From positions 1 to 64,000 of the forward strand of contig NZ_JAKZHW010000002.1 of assembly GCF_022568775.1 (NCBI RefSeq): a stretch of 64,000 nt of DNA. Direction: 5' to 3'. A model generated the notes under the pieces. It was given only the letters and a program-made list of their open reading frames with translations, was not told where the DNA came from and did no database searches. The translations under genes and the position numbers were made by a program. Shown here one piece after another: positions 31,859 to 40,851 of this stretch; the stretch's first letter is position 1; the number at the start of each line of letters is the position of its first letter. The stretch comes from Sphingomonas telluris (GTDB lineage Bacteria; Pseudomonadota; Alphaproteobacteria; Sphingomonadales; Sphingomonadaceae).

Positions 31859-33084
31859 GCGACTGCCGCCAGGCGCGCTCCCACCGAAGCGATGGCGATG
31901 CGGCCGTCCAGCAGCGATGCACCTGCGGCCTTCGCTGCTTCCGCATCCACGGCTCGAAGGTCGGCAAGCAGCTCTTCCAGCGGCACGATGCGGCCGAACA
32001 CCTCGACCGAACGCGCCATCTGGTCCGCGCGTCCCTGAGGCGTTTCCATCGCCATCAGCATGCCGGCTTCCATCTGGGCGCGGGCGCGGCGTACCTCGAC
32101 CTCGTCGAGGGTCTCGATAGCCTCGGCCAGGACGTTGCGCGCAAGGTTCATCGACTCCGCTGCCCGGGCGCGATCCGCGGCACAGCCGATCGTGACCATG
32201 CCCGTGTCGGCATAAGCCTGCTGCCAGGCGCCGACCGAATAGGCCATTCCGCGTTCCTCGCGCAGTTCCTGGAACAGCCGTGAGGATGTCCCGCCGCCCA
32301 AAGCCTGAACGAAGGTCGACAGCGCGGACATGCGCGGGTCGGACGCCTGCATTCCAGGCAGGCCAAGGCACCAGTGCGCCTGTTCCGACTGGCGGCGGTC
32401 GTTGCGCACTCCGCCGGTGAAATGAGCCGTTCCAATCGGCGTGCCGGATCTGTCTTCCATGTCGCCGAACAGGTGCTCCGCGAGCTTCAGCAACTCGTCG
32501 GCGTCCACCTTGCCGCTGGCGGCAAAGATCAGGCGCGACGGCACCAGCTCTCCAGCCATCCAGGCTACGCAGTCCTCGCGCGTGATCGCCTGAAGGCCTT
32601 CTTCGCGGCCGAGCACGGAGCGGCCGAGCGGCTGGTCCTTGAACGCCGCCTCGAAAAGGTGGTCGTGGACGAGATCGTCCGGGGAATCGAACGTCTCGCC
32701 AATCTCGGAAAGGATGACGTCCTTCTCACGCTCGAGATGGGTCTCGTCGAGGTGCGGCTCGCGGACCAAGTCGGCGATCAGCTCGGCAAGCAGAGCGGTG
32801 TCGCGGCCGAGCACGCGGCCGTGAAAAGTCGTCTGGTCGCGCGAGGTCCAGGCGTTCATGAAGCCGCCGACGTCCTCGATCGCTTCGGCAAGCTCGCGCG
32901 TGTTGCGCTTCCCGGCGCCCTTGAAAACCATGTGCTCGACAAGGTGGGCGAGACCACACAGATGCTCGGGTTCGGAACGCGAACCCACCATGGCGTAAAG
33001 GCCGAGCGACGCGCTCTCCGCGCCGGCGAGCGGATCGACGGCGACGGTCAGGCCATTGCCCAGGCGATGCATCACAGCGCTCAC
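31855..33084 (-). CDS. M16 family zinc metallopeptidase (processing-peptidase-like)
   Basis: A 409-residue protein from the GTG at 33084, overlapping the SURF1 stop (GTGA). The inverse zinc motif is LAHLVEHMVFKG (HxxEH) near residue 55, with the distal Glu in EREKDVILSEI. QALGGGTSSRLFQELREERGMAYSV is the conserved C-terminal domain element. Family members clip small peptides and presequence-like segments. In sphingomonads an M16 gene commonly follows surf1, often with thrC between; here thrC is absent. Probably cytoplasmic. Confidence 0.9.
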   Translation of the reverse strand: MSAVMHRLGNGLTVAVDPLAGAESASLGLYAMVGSRSEPEHLCGLAHLVEHMVFKGAGKRNTRELAEAIEDVGGFMNAWTSRDQTTFHGRVLGRDTALLAELIADLVREPHLDETHLEREKDVILSEIGETFDSPDDLVHDHLFEAAFKDQPLGRSVLGREEGLQAITREDCVAWMAGELVPSRLIFAASGKVDADELLKLAEHLFGDMEDRSGTPIGTAHFTGGVRNDRRQSEQAHWCLGLPGMQASDPRMSALSTFVQALGGGTSSRLFQELREERGMAYSVGAWQQAYADTGMVTIGCAADRARAAESMNLARNVLAEAIETLDEVEVRRARAQMEAGMLMAMETPQGRADQMARSVEVFGRIVPLEELLADLRAVDAEAAKAAGASLLDGRIAIASVGARLAAVA

Positions 33085-33683
33085 GCCCTCGTCTGCTCCT
33101 CTTTCTTCCACCTCAGCCGCAACGCCAGCACATAGATGATCGCCGCGATGGCGGCGAATGCGAACCACTGGATGGCATAGGACATGTGGTTGTTCGGTAC
33201 GGAGCTGAGCGAGGGGGGTGCTACCGTCTCCAGTCCTGGCGGCGCGCTGCCCGCGACCAGCCGCATGCGCGATCGCGAATCCGGCGCGATGATCCCGCTC
33301 ACCGGCCCGCCGCTCCAATTCACGGCCGCATTCGGATTCTTCGACCAGCCGACGGCGACGCTCATCCCAGGCCCTTCGGCGCCGGTTGTGCAGTCGACGA
33401 TGTGGACGTAGCCGGGCTCGCCCGAGACGCCCTCGCCCGCGACGGTGCGCTTGCCGACCGGTCGCAGGCAGACGCCGGTCGCATGTCGGAACAAGGGCAA
33501 CTGGTCGTCGGCCACGGGAAGCGTCGGCCACGCGATCGGCGGAAGCTTCTCGGCCTGCGCATAGCGGGCGATCAGGCTGTCCTTCCACTTAGCGCGCTGC
33601 AGCTGCCAGACACCGAGGCCGATCATCACCGCGATGGCGCCGATGACGAGGATCGTCGGAATGAGGGGGATACGCTTGCTCAT
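33081..33683 (-). CDS. SURF1 family cytochrome oxidase assembly protein
   Basis: A 200-residue inner-membrane protein with one helix at each end (IPTILVIGAIAVMIGLGVW and IQWFAFAAIAAIIYVLAL). GVWQLQRAKWKDSLIARY and the C-terminal NNHMSYAIQWFAF are SURF1 hallmarks. It helps insert haem a into subunit I. The start ATG at 33683 overlaps the DUF983 stop (ATGA). Operon position between subunit III and M16 supports the call. Confidence 0.92.
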   Translation of the reverse strand: MSKRIPLIPTILVIGAIAVMIGLGVWQLQRAKWKDSLIARYAQAEKLPPIAWPTLPVADDQLPLFRHATGVCLRPVGKRTVAGEGVSGEPGYVHIVDCTTGAEGPGMSVAVGWSKNPNAAVNWSGGPVSGIIAPDSRSRMRLVAGSAPPGLETVAPPSLSSVPNNHMSYAIQWFAFAAIAAIIYVLALRLRWKKEEQTRA

Positions 33684-34054
33684 GACGCGATCCTGCCTTC
33701 CGCCGCGCGGTGGCGATACTCTTGCGCGATCAGCCATGCCTTACCCGAGCGAAGGCCGCCGATGGTAAGGGCGAGGCCGACCGGCAGCCAGACGAGATGT
33801 ACCCACCAAGGTGGCGAGGCAACCTGATCCACCACAACGGCCAGCACGGTGAGCACCGCGCCGACGATCAGGATCAGGAAAGCGGCTGGTCCGTCGCCGA
33901 CGTTGAAGCTGTCGAAGTCGAGGCCGCACGCATTGCAGCGCGGCGCGAAACGAACCCAGCCGGCAAAGAGACGGCCCTGCCCGCACCGCGGGCAGAGGCC
34001 TTTGAGGGCAGCGACAAGAGGCGTGGGCTCTTTCACCCCGCCCAGGCCCGTCAC
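33680..34054 (-). CDS. DUF983 family protein
   Basis: A 124-residue protein. The GTG at 34054 overlaps the ctaE stop; a GTG at 34036 is possible. GLCPRCGQGRLFAG followed by CNACGLDFDSFNVGDGPA gives two CxxC knuckles, and two membrane helices follow (FLILIVGAVLTVLAVVV and LVWLPVGLALTIGGL). DUF983 proteins are regular members of alphaproteobacterial cox operons, with a presumed part in oxidase assembly. Confidence 0.88.
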   Translation of the reverse strand: MTGLGGVKEPTPLVAALKGLCPRCGQGRLFAGWVRFAPRCNACGLDFDSFNVGDGPAAFLILIVGAVLTVLAVVVDQVASPPWWVHLVWLPVGLALTIGGLRSGKAWLIAQEYRHRAAEGRIAS

Positions 34055-34881
34055 CCGGCGTGCGGCGCGCCCCAGCCGCCCCACACGTAGATGGAGACGA
34101 ACAGGAAGAGCCATACGACGTCGACGAAATGCCAGTACCAGGCGGCCGCTTCGAAGCCGAAGTGCTGCTTCGGCGTGAAGTCGCCCTTCCATGCGCGGAT
34201 CAGGCAGACCGTCAGGAAGATGGTGCCGACAATCACGTGGAAGCCGTGGAAGCCGGTCGCCATGAAGAAGGTCGAACCGTAGATGGTGCCGCCGTTCGCC
34301 TGCTTGAACGCGAAGGGCGCGTGCATGTACTCGTACGCCTGGATGCTGGTGAACAGCACGCCGAGGAGCACGGTCATCAGCAGGCCGAGCTTCAGCCCTT
34401 CGCGATCACCGTGGATTAGCGAGTGGTGCGCGTAGGTCACCGTCGTGCCGGAGCACAGCAGGATCAAGGTGTTGAGCAGCGGGAAGCCGAACGGGTCGAG
34501 CACGTTCTGGCCCTTGGGCGGCCAGACTCCGCCGATCACTTCGGCGCTCGACGGGAACAACGACGCATCGAAATAGGCCCAGAACCAGGCGAGGAAGAAC
34601 ATCACCTCTGAGGCGATGAACAGGATCATGCCGTAGCGCAGATGAAGTTGAACGACCGGCGTGTGATACCCCTGGTGCGCTTCCTTGATCGTGTTGCCCC
34701 ACCAACTGGCCATCGTAATGAGGACACCGATCAGGCCTGCGATGCAGACGAACGGTCCGAACCGGTTGTCGTGAAGCCACATCACCAGCCCGCCGAAGAG
34801 AGCGAACGCGGAGAAGGAGCCGATCAGCGGCCAGGGATCCGGATCTACGAGATGATAATCGTGGTTCTTCGTTGCGGCCAT
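34051..34881 (-). CDS. ctaE: cytochrome c oxidase subunit III
   Basis: A 276-residue membrane protein with about seven helices. KNHDYHLVDPDPWPLIGS is the standard N-terminus, MILFIASEVMFFLAWFWAYF carries the conserved Glu of helix III, and GFHGFHVIVGTIFL and AAWYWHFVDVVWLFLF are invariant in subunit III. It is a structural subunit of the aa3-type terminal oxidase. Its stop overlaps the DUF983 start. Confidence 0.96.
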   Translation of the reverse strand: MAATKNHDYHLVDPDPWPLIGSFSAFALFGGLVMWLHDNRFGPFVCIAGLIGVLITMASWWGNTIKEAHQGYHTPVVQLHLRYGMILFIASEVMFFLAWFWAYFDASLFPSSAEVIGGVWPPKGQNVLDPFGFPLLNTLILLCSGTTVTYAHHSLIHGDREGLKLGLLMTVLLGVLFTSIQAYEYMHAPFAFKQANGGTIYGSTFFMATGFHGFHVIVGTIFLTVCLIRAWKGDFTPKQHFGFEAAAWYWHFVDVVWLFLFVSIYVWGGWGAPHAG

Positions 34882-34916
34882 GCGCGGGGCTTTCCTCGTC
34901 TCGTTTGAATCGGCCT

Positions 34917-35462
34917 CTAGCGAGCCGTTGCGGGAGTTTCCACTGGGTAAAATGTATAGCTTAGAGTGATCTCGTCGATGTCCTTCGTATCCGGGTCATC
35001 CTTGATCTTCGGATCGACGTAAAACACGACGGGCATGTCGACGGATTGGCCGCCCTTCAGCGTCTGTTCGGTGAAGCAGAAGCACTCGATTTTCGAGAAG
35101 TAGGGGCCGGCCGTTTCCGGCGTCACGTTGAATACCGCCTGGCCCGTCGTGGTCCGCGCAGTCAGGTTCGTTGCACGATACAGGATCTGGGTCCGCGCAC
35201 CCGGCGCGATCCGCACGGTTTCCTGGACCGGCTCGAACTTCCACGGCAGCGCGGCATTGATGTTGGCGTCGAAGCGGACACCGATCTGGCCCGCGACGGC
35301 GCCCGGCGCTCTTTCGGCCCGCAGCGGAGTGCCGTCGAAGCCGGTGAGCTGGCAGAAGGCGCGGTAGAGCGGGACGGCTGCGAAGGCCAAAGCCAGCATG
35401 CACGCTGCCACCAGCGCCATCATCCGCGCGGTGCGGACGTTGCGGCTTGCGACGGCCGTCAC
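34917..35462 (-). CDS. ctaG: cytochrome c oxidase assembly protein CtaG/Cox11
   Basis: A 181-residue protein from the GTG at 35462, which overlaps the stop of the 43-residue gene. One N-terminal helix (MMALVAACMLALAFAAVPLY) anchors a periplasmic domain with YRAFCQLTGF and the copper-binding KIECFCFTEQTL (C-F-C). It delivers copper to the CuB site of subunit I. The C-terminal DPDTKDIDEITLSYTFY is family-typical. Confidence 0.94.
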   Translation of the reverse strand: MTAVASRNVRTARMMALVAACMLALAFAAVPLYRAFCQLTGFDGTPLRAERAPGAVAGQIGVRFDANINAALPWKFEPVQETVRIAPGARTQILYRATNLTARTTTGQAVFNVTPETAGPYFSKIECFCFTEQTLKGGQSVDMPVVFYVDPKIKDDPDTKDIDEITLSYTFYPVETPATAR

Positions 35463-35590
35463 CTGTGCAGCCCGATTTTGGCGACCGTGATCAGGAACAG
35501 CAGGATCACGAACGCGCCGAGAAGCCAGGCCATCAGCCGCGCACGTTCGCGCTGCCGCTTGAGCAGTTCGTCTTCCGGCATCGGGTTCAT
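35459..35590 (-). CDS. 43-residue single-helix protein of the cox operon
   Basis: Starts [20 protein letters not shown], followed by one membrane helix ([17 protein letters not shown]) and a basic end. The ATG at 35590 overlaps the ctaB stop, and its stop overlaps the ctaG start, so translation is coupled on both sides. Short proteins at this position are common in alphaproteobacterial cox operons. Function not established. Confidence 0.75.
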   Translation of the reverse strand: MNPMPEDELLKRQRERARLMAWLLGAFVILLFLITVAKIGLHR

Positions 35591-36492
35591 GCGGCCATCC
35601 AGCGATCGAGGACAAGCGCTGCGAACAGCGCGAAAAGATAGAGGATGGAGAAAGCGAACAGGCGCCGCTCCGGCTTCATCCCGCTCGGCTCCGAAGCCCG
35701 ATTGGCGAAGACGGCGACCGCCAGGGCGAGGAAAACGATGCTCAGGACGGCGGCTGCGATACCGTAGATCGCGCCCGTCAGGCTGAACGCCCACGGCGCC
35801 ACGGCCGCGACCGCGACGGTCAGGCTATAGAGAAGGATCTGCAGCCGCGTGTTCTGGATGCCCGCGACCACCGGCAGCATCGGCACATTCGCAGCGGCGT
35901 AGTCCGACTTCACGAACAGCGACAGCGCCCAGAAATGCGGCGGCGTCCACAGGAAGATGATGGCGAACAGAAGCACGGGCAGCAGTTCGATCCGGCCCGT
36001 CGCGGCGACCCATCCGATCAGCGGCGGGAAGGCTCCGGCGGCTCCGCCGATGACGATGTTCTGGGCCGTCCGCCGCTTCAGCCAGACGGTGTAGACCAGC
36101 ACATAGAAGAGGATCGAAACGGCCAGCAGCAGGGCAGCGAGATGATTAGTCGCGAGGTCCATAAGGACGACCGAGAAGACCGACAGGCCGACGCCGAAGT
36201 GCAATGCCGACTGCCGATCCATCCGCCGCGCGGGCAGCGGGCGATTGGCCGTGCGGCGCATCTTTGCGTCGAGGTCCGCTTCGTACCACTGGTTGAGCGC
36301 TCCCGCCGCGCCTGCACCCAGCGCAATGCACAGGATGGCGGTGAAGCCGAGAACGGGGGGCAGGCTTACCGGAGCCGCGAGTAGTCCGCACAGGCCGGTG
36401 AAGACCACCAGGCTCATGACGCGCGGCTTGGTCAGCGCGACGAGGTCGCGCCAGTCGGCGGGCAGGGTTGGTTGCGCGATCGAGGGAGTCAT
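35587..36492 (-). CDS. ctaB: protoheme IX farnesyltransferase
   Basis: A 301-residue UbiA-fold membrane protein making haem o from haem b and farnesyl diphosphate. [19 protein letters not shown] is the N-terminal signature. [21 protein letters not shown] holds the first Asp-rich site with the conserved NRPL. Nine or so helices follow. It starts this operon run, in the order ctaB, 43-residue protein, ctaG, ctaE, DUF983, SURF1, M16, methyltransferase. Confidence 0.95.
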   Translation of the reverse strand: MTPSIAQPTLPADWRDLVALTKPRVMSLVVFTGLCGLLAAPVSLPPVLGFTAILCIALGAGAAGALNQWYEADLDAKMRRTANRPLPARRMDRQSALHFGVGLSVFSVVLMDLATNHLAALLLAVSILFYVLVYTVWLKRRTAQNIVIGGAAGAFPPLIGWVAATGRIELLPVLLFAIIFLWTPPHFWALSLFVKSDYAAANVPMLPVVAGIQNTRLQILLYSLTVAVAAVAPWAFSLTGAIYGIAAAVLSIVFLALAVAVFANRASEPSGMKPERRLFAFSILYLFALFAALVLDRWMAA

Positions 36493-36562
36493 GACTCGCG
36501 CCGGGCTATAGAGGGGAGAAGCGGAGACTGGAACCCTCGGCGGCCATGGTTAGATTCGCAGA

Positions 36563-37153
36563 ATGATGATCCGATTCGCCTTTGCGCTCAGCTTGTTGCT
36601 CGCCTCCCCCGTCGCAGCCCAGACCGCCCCGGCGGCACCGGCTCCGGCTGAAGACCAGGTCAAGGTCGCGCTCGACACCAGCGCGGGCCGCATCGTCCTC
36701 GCGCTGGACCGCGCCCATGCGCCCATCACGACCGCGAACTTCCTGAAATATGTCGATGCCGGCCGCTTCAACGGCGAGAGTTTCTACCGCGCAATGAAGT
36801 TCACTGACGGCGGCGGGATAATCCAGGGTGGCATCACCAGCGACGCCCGCAAGCTCTATCCGGCGATCAAGCACGAGCCGGTCAGCGAGACGGGCATCAG
36901 GCATGTCGCGGGGACGGTCTCGATGGCCGCCTTCTCTCCCGGCTCGGCTAAGGCCGACTTCTTCATCCTGACGACCGACATCCCGTCCTTTGACAAGAAT
37001 TTCGCGGCGTTCGGCCACGTCGTCGAAGGGATGGACGTGGTGAAGTCGATCCTCGTCGCCCCGACGTCGCCGACGAAAGGCGAAGGTGTAATGCGCGGCC
37101 AGATGCTCGACCCGGTGGTGAAGATCACGAAGGCGACGCGCGTCGCCGGATAG
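36563..37153 (+). CDS. periplasmic cyclophilin-type peptidyl-prolyl isomerase
   Basis: A 196-residue protein with a signal peptide (MMIRFAFALSLLLASPVAAQ). The cyclophilin core follows: VKVALDTSAGRIVLALDRAH, TANFLKYVDAGRFNGESFYRA, and FILTTDIPSFDKNFAAFGHV. The usual FHRV element is changed to FYRAMKF, so the catalytic Arg may be shifted as in some bacterial cyclophilins. It is divergent from ctaB and convergent with the PEP-CTERM gene. Confidence 0.88.
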   Translation: MMIRFAFALSLLLASPVAAQTAPAAPAPAEDQVKVALDTSAGRIVLALDRAHAPITTANFLKYVDAGRFNGESFYRAMKFTDGGGIIQGGITSDARKLYPAIKHEPVSETGIRHVAGTVSMAAFSPGSAKADFFILTTDIPSFDKNFAAFGHVVEGMDVVKSILVAPTSPTKGEGVMRGQMLDPVVKITKATRVAG

Positions 37154-37156
37154 GAG

Positions 37157-37951
37157 CTACGCGAGTGCTGGCTGGGCCGCGGCGCGCCGACGCCGCATCG
37201 CGAAACCGACCGCGCCGAACCCAAGCAGCATCATCGCCCAGGTTGCAGGCTCCGGAACGCCGCCGCTCGTGCTTCCACTGACGTAGCTGAACGCATTCAC
37301 GCCCTCGATGTTGGGCGGGTCCTGCAAGAACTGCGTACTCCCAAGAAGGTACCCCATCTGGGTGCCAGCGGTGTCCGGTAGCGCCAGGGTCAGCGTTCCC
37401 TCGGAATCGAGGAAGCTCTGGCCGTGGATAAACTCGAACCGGATTTCGCCGGATGAAGCGTCGATCAGAAGATGGATGTAAGGCGTCGGGAAGCCGCCGC
37501 CGTCCAGCGAGCTGAGGAACGTTATCACCGCGATGTCCGTGCCGAAGTTCGGCTGCGTTTCGGGGAACGTTCCCGCGCTCATCGTCCCGAAGAAGGCGTC
37601 GTACGGGCCCGCCGTGCCGGTGTTGCCCGGCGCATAGAGCGGCGCGATCACCGGTACGCCGAAGGTCGTGAAGTCGGCGTTGGCGTCCACGCCGAGCGGG
37701 ATCTCCTCGCCGAACGAGACAATCCCGCGATCGTAGATGTAGGCCTGGTCCGTGAGGCCGTTGCCGAAGTCGAAGCTGAATCCCAGCGATGTCCCGGTGC
37801 ATGCAACACCGATCGTGCAGGGCGTGATCTCAGTTCCGATGTCGATGAACTGCCCCTGGTCGATCACCGTACGACGGGCCGATGCAGGAGCGGCGAGAAG
37901 GCTGGCCGAAAGGGCGACAGCAGCAATCAGAGAGAGAGCACGCCGCGACAT
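37157..37951 (-). CDS. PEP-CTERM sorting-signal protein
   Basis: A 264-residue secreted protein from MSRRALSLIAAVALSASLLA (a second Met lies two codons upstream). The C-terminus is VPEPATWAMMLLGFGAVGF followed by AMRRRRAA, the PEP-CTERM anchor: a PEP box, a helix and an Arg cluster. The body has a nidogen-like look (NADFTTFGVPVIAPLYA, AVITFLSSLD, EIRFEFIHGQ). In exosortase-bearing sphingomonads such proteins are cleaved and exported, but no exosortase is in this window. Confidence 0.88.
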   Translation of the reverse strand: MSRRALSLIAAVALSASLLAAPASARRTVIDQGQFIDIGTEITPCTIGVACTGTSLGFSFDFGNGLTDQAYIYDRGIVSFGEEIPLGVDANADFTTFGVPVIAPLYAPGNTGTAGPYDAFFGTMSAGTFPETQPNFGTDIAVITFLSSLDGGGFPTPYIHLLIDASSGEIRFEFIHGQSFLDSEGTLTLALPDTAGTQMGYLLGSTQFLQDPPNIEGVNAFSYVSGSTSGGVPEPATWAMMLLGFGAVGFAMRRRRAAAQPALA

Positions 37952-38047
37952 TCTCATTCCTTCCGTGAGACGTGTGCAGGGGAGCGACTCGATTGATGTA
38001 AGTTTATCATTAACCAGGAGCAGATCGAAGCCGCCTCTCCCGCAAAA

Positions 38048-39034
38048 TCAACGCGGCGGCATGTCTTCTTCCAGTACAGTCTGCGATCGGCCGGTGCTTC
38101 CGGCGTGCAGGGACTCCGGCGTGACGATGATCACGCTCCCTGGCCGGAGCGCCGCTCCGACGTCGTATCGAAACTTTTCCGGCGCCTCGAACCGCTTCGC
38201 TTCGGACTGGTCGACTTCCATGCTTTCGCCCGCTCCAGCGAACTGCAGCTTCAGCCAGTGCCTGCCGGTGGAGTCCCACGCGCGGAGCACGTAGGCCATC
38301 GGCCTGGTCTCGCCAGTTACGCGGACGGGAGCCGACCCGATCTCGATCCCGTTGCGCATGACCACGGCTTTTCCGTCCGCGACGCTGATGACCACGGACA
38401 CGATGCTGTCCTCATGCGCCGGCGAGCGCTCCGGATGCCATTCATAGGGCGCGTTGGAGAGCGGCACGGTAGGCGTGGCGGCCGCCATGGTCGCGAGCGC
38501 CGGCGCATCCGATCCACTCGGCACGGCGGGGATGCTGGTGATGACGACCGTCATGCCCATCTCGGTCGCGCCGAACAGCAAGGTCGAGAAAGCATGAGGC
38601 AACCGGATGCAGCCATGGGAGGCCGGATATCCCGGCAGTTTGCCCGCATGGAGAGCGATCCCGCTCCACGTTAGGCGCTGCATGTTGGGCATGGGCGCAT
38701 TGTTGTAGGTCTTCGAATAATGCTCCTTGCGCTTCTGCAGGATGGTGAAGACGCCGGTGGGAGTCTCGTTTCCGGCCTTTCCCGATGAGATGGTCGTCGC
38801 CGCGATGGGCACGCCGTTGCGGAACAGCACCGCCCGCTGCGTCTCCAGATTGACCACGAAGAGAGCCGGCCCCGTGGGGCTGAGCTCCGGCGCCCAGACA
38901 TATTCGCCGTTCTTCAGCTGGCTGCCGACGGTCAGGATCGGACGATCGCCGCGCGCGACCTCCTGCGCCGATGCGGGGGCCGTCAGAAGGGCGGCGGAAG
39001 CGGTGCAGGCCAGCACCAGGGCAAGTCTCTTCAT
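38048..39034 (-). CDS. L,D-transpeptidase (YkuD domain) with extended tail
   Basis: A 328-residue protein with a signal peptide (MKRLALVLACTASAALLTAP). The YkuD domain has ETPTGVFTILQKRKEHYSK, SGIALHAGKLPGYPASHGC and IRLP, with the catalytic His and Cys. A C-terminal beta-rich region of about 130 residues follows with no motif I recognise. It should form 3-3 crosslinks or anchor proteins to murein. The longer frame upstream is ruled out by the signal peptide. Confidence 0.88.
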   Translation of the reverse strand: MKRLALVLACTASAALLTAPASAQEVARGDRPILTVGSQLKNGEYVWAPELSPTGPALFVVNLETQRAVLFRNGVPIAATTISSGKAGNETPTGVFTILQKRKEHYSKTYNNAPMPNMQRLTWSGIALHAGKLPGYPASHGCIRLPHAFSTLLFGATEMGMTVVITSIPAVPSGSDAPALATMAAATPTVPLSNAPYEWHPERSPAHEDSIVSVVISVADGKAVVMRNGIEIGSAPVRVTGETRPMAYVLRAWDSTGRHWLKLQFAGAGESMEVDQSEAKRFEAPEKFRYDVGAALRPGSVIIVTPESLHAGSTGRSQTVLEEDMPPR

Positions 39035-39101
39035 CGGGCGATGATTGCCGCGTGCCGTGAGGGAGTCAGTCGGGGTTTTCCCGAAGACACACCGCACAAA
39101 C

Positions 39102-39133
39102 AAAAAACGCCCCGGCGCGAACCGGGGCGTTTC
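39102..39133 (-). terminator. Rho-independent terminator after ctaD
   Basis: On the minus strand AAACGCCCCGG, a 6-base loop and CCGGGGCGTTT are followed by a run of T. This is a strong hairpin 20 bases after the ctaD stop, ending the ctaC-ctaD transcript. Confidence 0.9.
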
Positions 39134-39153
39134 TGTCTCGTATCTCGAACCGC

Positions 39154-40827
39154 TTACTTGATGACCGGCAGGGTCGAGAACTGGTGGAACGGCGGCGGGC
39201 TGGACAGCGTCCATTCCAGCGTGGTGGCACCCTCGCCCCATGGATTGTCCGGAGCCTTCTTGCCGGCCGCGAGCGACCAGATCAGGTTGACGAAGAAGAT
39301 CGCCATGCCCGCAATCGTGACCATGTAGCCGTAGGTCGCGATCTGGTTGAAGTGCGTGAACGCCGGCGTGTAGTCCGGGATACGCCGCGGCATGCCGTCC
39401 AGCCCAAGGAAGTGCATCGGGAAGAAGACCATGTTCACGCCGACGAACATGACGAAGAAGTGCAGCTTGCCGAGAAGCTCGTTGTACATCTTCCCACTCA
39501 TCTTCGGGAACCAGTAGTAGAAGCCGGCGAAGATCGCGAACACCGCGCCGAGGCTGAGCACGTAGTGGAAGTGCGCAACCACGTAGTAGGTGTCGTGCAT
39601 GTAGTTATCGACGCCGCCGTTCGCGAGCACGACGCCCGTAACGCCGCCGACCGTGAACAGGAAGATGAAGCCGATCGCCCACAGCATCGGGGTCTCGAAC
39701 GTCAGCGAGCCGCCCCACATCGTGGCGATCCAGCTGAAGATCTTCACGCCGGTGGGAACCGCGATGATCATCGTCGCGGCGGTGAAGTACATCTTCACTT
39801 CCATGGAGAGGCCGACGGTGAACATGTGGTGGGCCCACACGACGAAGCCGACGACGCCGATGGCGACCATCGCATAGGCCATGCCGAGGTAGCCGAAGAC
39901 CGGCTTACGGCTGAAGGTCGCGATGATCTGGCTGACCATGCCGAAGCCGGGCAGGATCATGATGTACACTTCGGGGTGGCCGAAGAACCAGAACAGGTGC
40001 TGGTAGAGCACAGGGTTACCGCCGCCCGAAGGATCGAAGAAGCTGGTGCCGAAGTTGCGGTCGGTCAGCAGCATCGTGATCGCACCGGCAAGGACCGGGA
40101 GCGCGAGAAGAAGCAGGAACACCGTCACCAGGATCGACCAGACGAATAGCGGCATCTTGTGCAGCGTCATGCCCGGTGCGCGCATGTTGAAGATGGTCGT
40201 GATGAAGTTGATCGCGCCGAGGATCGAGCTCGCACCCGCAAGGTGGAGCGAGAAGATCGCCATGTCGACCGCGGGCCCCGCGGAGCCTGTCGTTGATAGC
40301 GGTGCGTAGACCGTCCAGCCGGTACCCGCGCCGAGCCCCGTTCCACCCGACACAAAGGTCGAGCCGAGGAGCAGGAGGAAGGCCGGGACGAGCAGCCAGA
40401 AGCTGATGTTGTTCATGCGCGGGAACGCCATGTCCGGCGCGCCGATCATCAGCGGAACGAACCAATTGCCGAAGCCGCCGATCATCGCCGGCATGACCAT
40501 GAAGAAGACCATGATCAGGCCGTGCGCGGTGATCAGCACGTTCCAGTGGTGCGTCCATTCGTCGAAGTTCGCGGTGCCGGCGCCGATCGGCCAGGCGCGG
40601 TTAAGGACCTGGATGCCCGGCTCCATCAGCTCCCAGCGCATGATGCCGGAGATGCCGCCGCCGATGATGCCCGCGATGATCGCGAAGATCAGGTAGAGCG
40701 TGCCGATGTCCTTGTGGTTCGTCGACATGAACCAGCGGGTGAAAAAGCCCGGCTTGTGATCGGCATCGTGATGCGCGTCATGCGCCTCGTGCGACTTCAG
40801 CGGGAGGGTGTCAGCGGTCGTTGCCAT
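39154..40827 (-). CDS. ctaD: cytochrome c oxidase subunit I
   Basis: A 557-residue, 12-helix haem-copper oxidase subunit. [18 protein letters not shown] is the standard start. The haem a ligand is in [20 protein letters not shown], the CuB and cross-linked His-Tyr site in [18 protein letters not shown], and the paired His in [15 protein letters not shown]. The K-channel and D-channel positions look normal, so it is an aa3-type oxidase of type A. It is followed by a terminator and preceded by ctaC. Confidence 0.98.
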   Translation of the reverse strand: MATTADTLPLKSHEAHDAHHDADHKPGFFTRWFMSTNHKDIGTLYLIFAIIAGIIGGGISGIMRWELMEPGIQVLNRAWPIGAGTANFDEWTHHWNVLITAHGLIMVFFMVMPAMIGGFGNWFVPLMIGAPDMAFPRMNNISFWLLVPAFLLLLGSTFVSGGTGLGAGTGWTVYAPLSTTGSAGPAVDMAIFSLHLAGASSILGAINFITTIFNMRAPGMTLHKMPLFVWSILVTVFLLLLALPVLAGAITMLLTDRNFGTSFFDPSGGGNPVLYQHLFWFFGHPEVYIMILPGFGMVSQIIATFSRKPVFGYLGMAYAMVAIGVVGFVVWAHHMFTVGLSMEVKMYFTAATMIIAVPTGVKIFSWIATMWGGSLTFETPMLWAIGFIFLFTVGGVTGVVLANGGVDNYMHDTYYVVAHFHYVLSLGAVFAIFAGFYYWFPKMSGKMYNELLGKLHFFVMFVGVNMVFFPMHFLGLDGMPRRIPDYTPAFTHFNQIATYGYMVTIAGMAIFFVNLIWSLAAGKKAPDNPWGEGATTLEWTLSSPPPFHQFSTLPVIK

Positions 40828-40851
40828 TGGCTCTCGTTCCGATCGTAAGCT

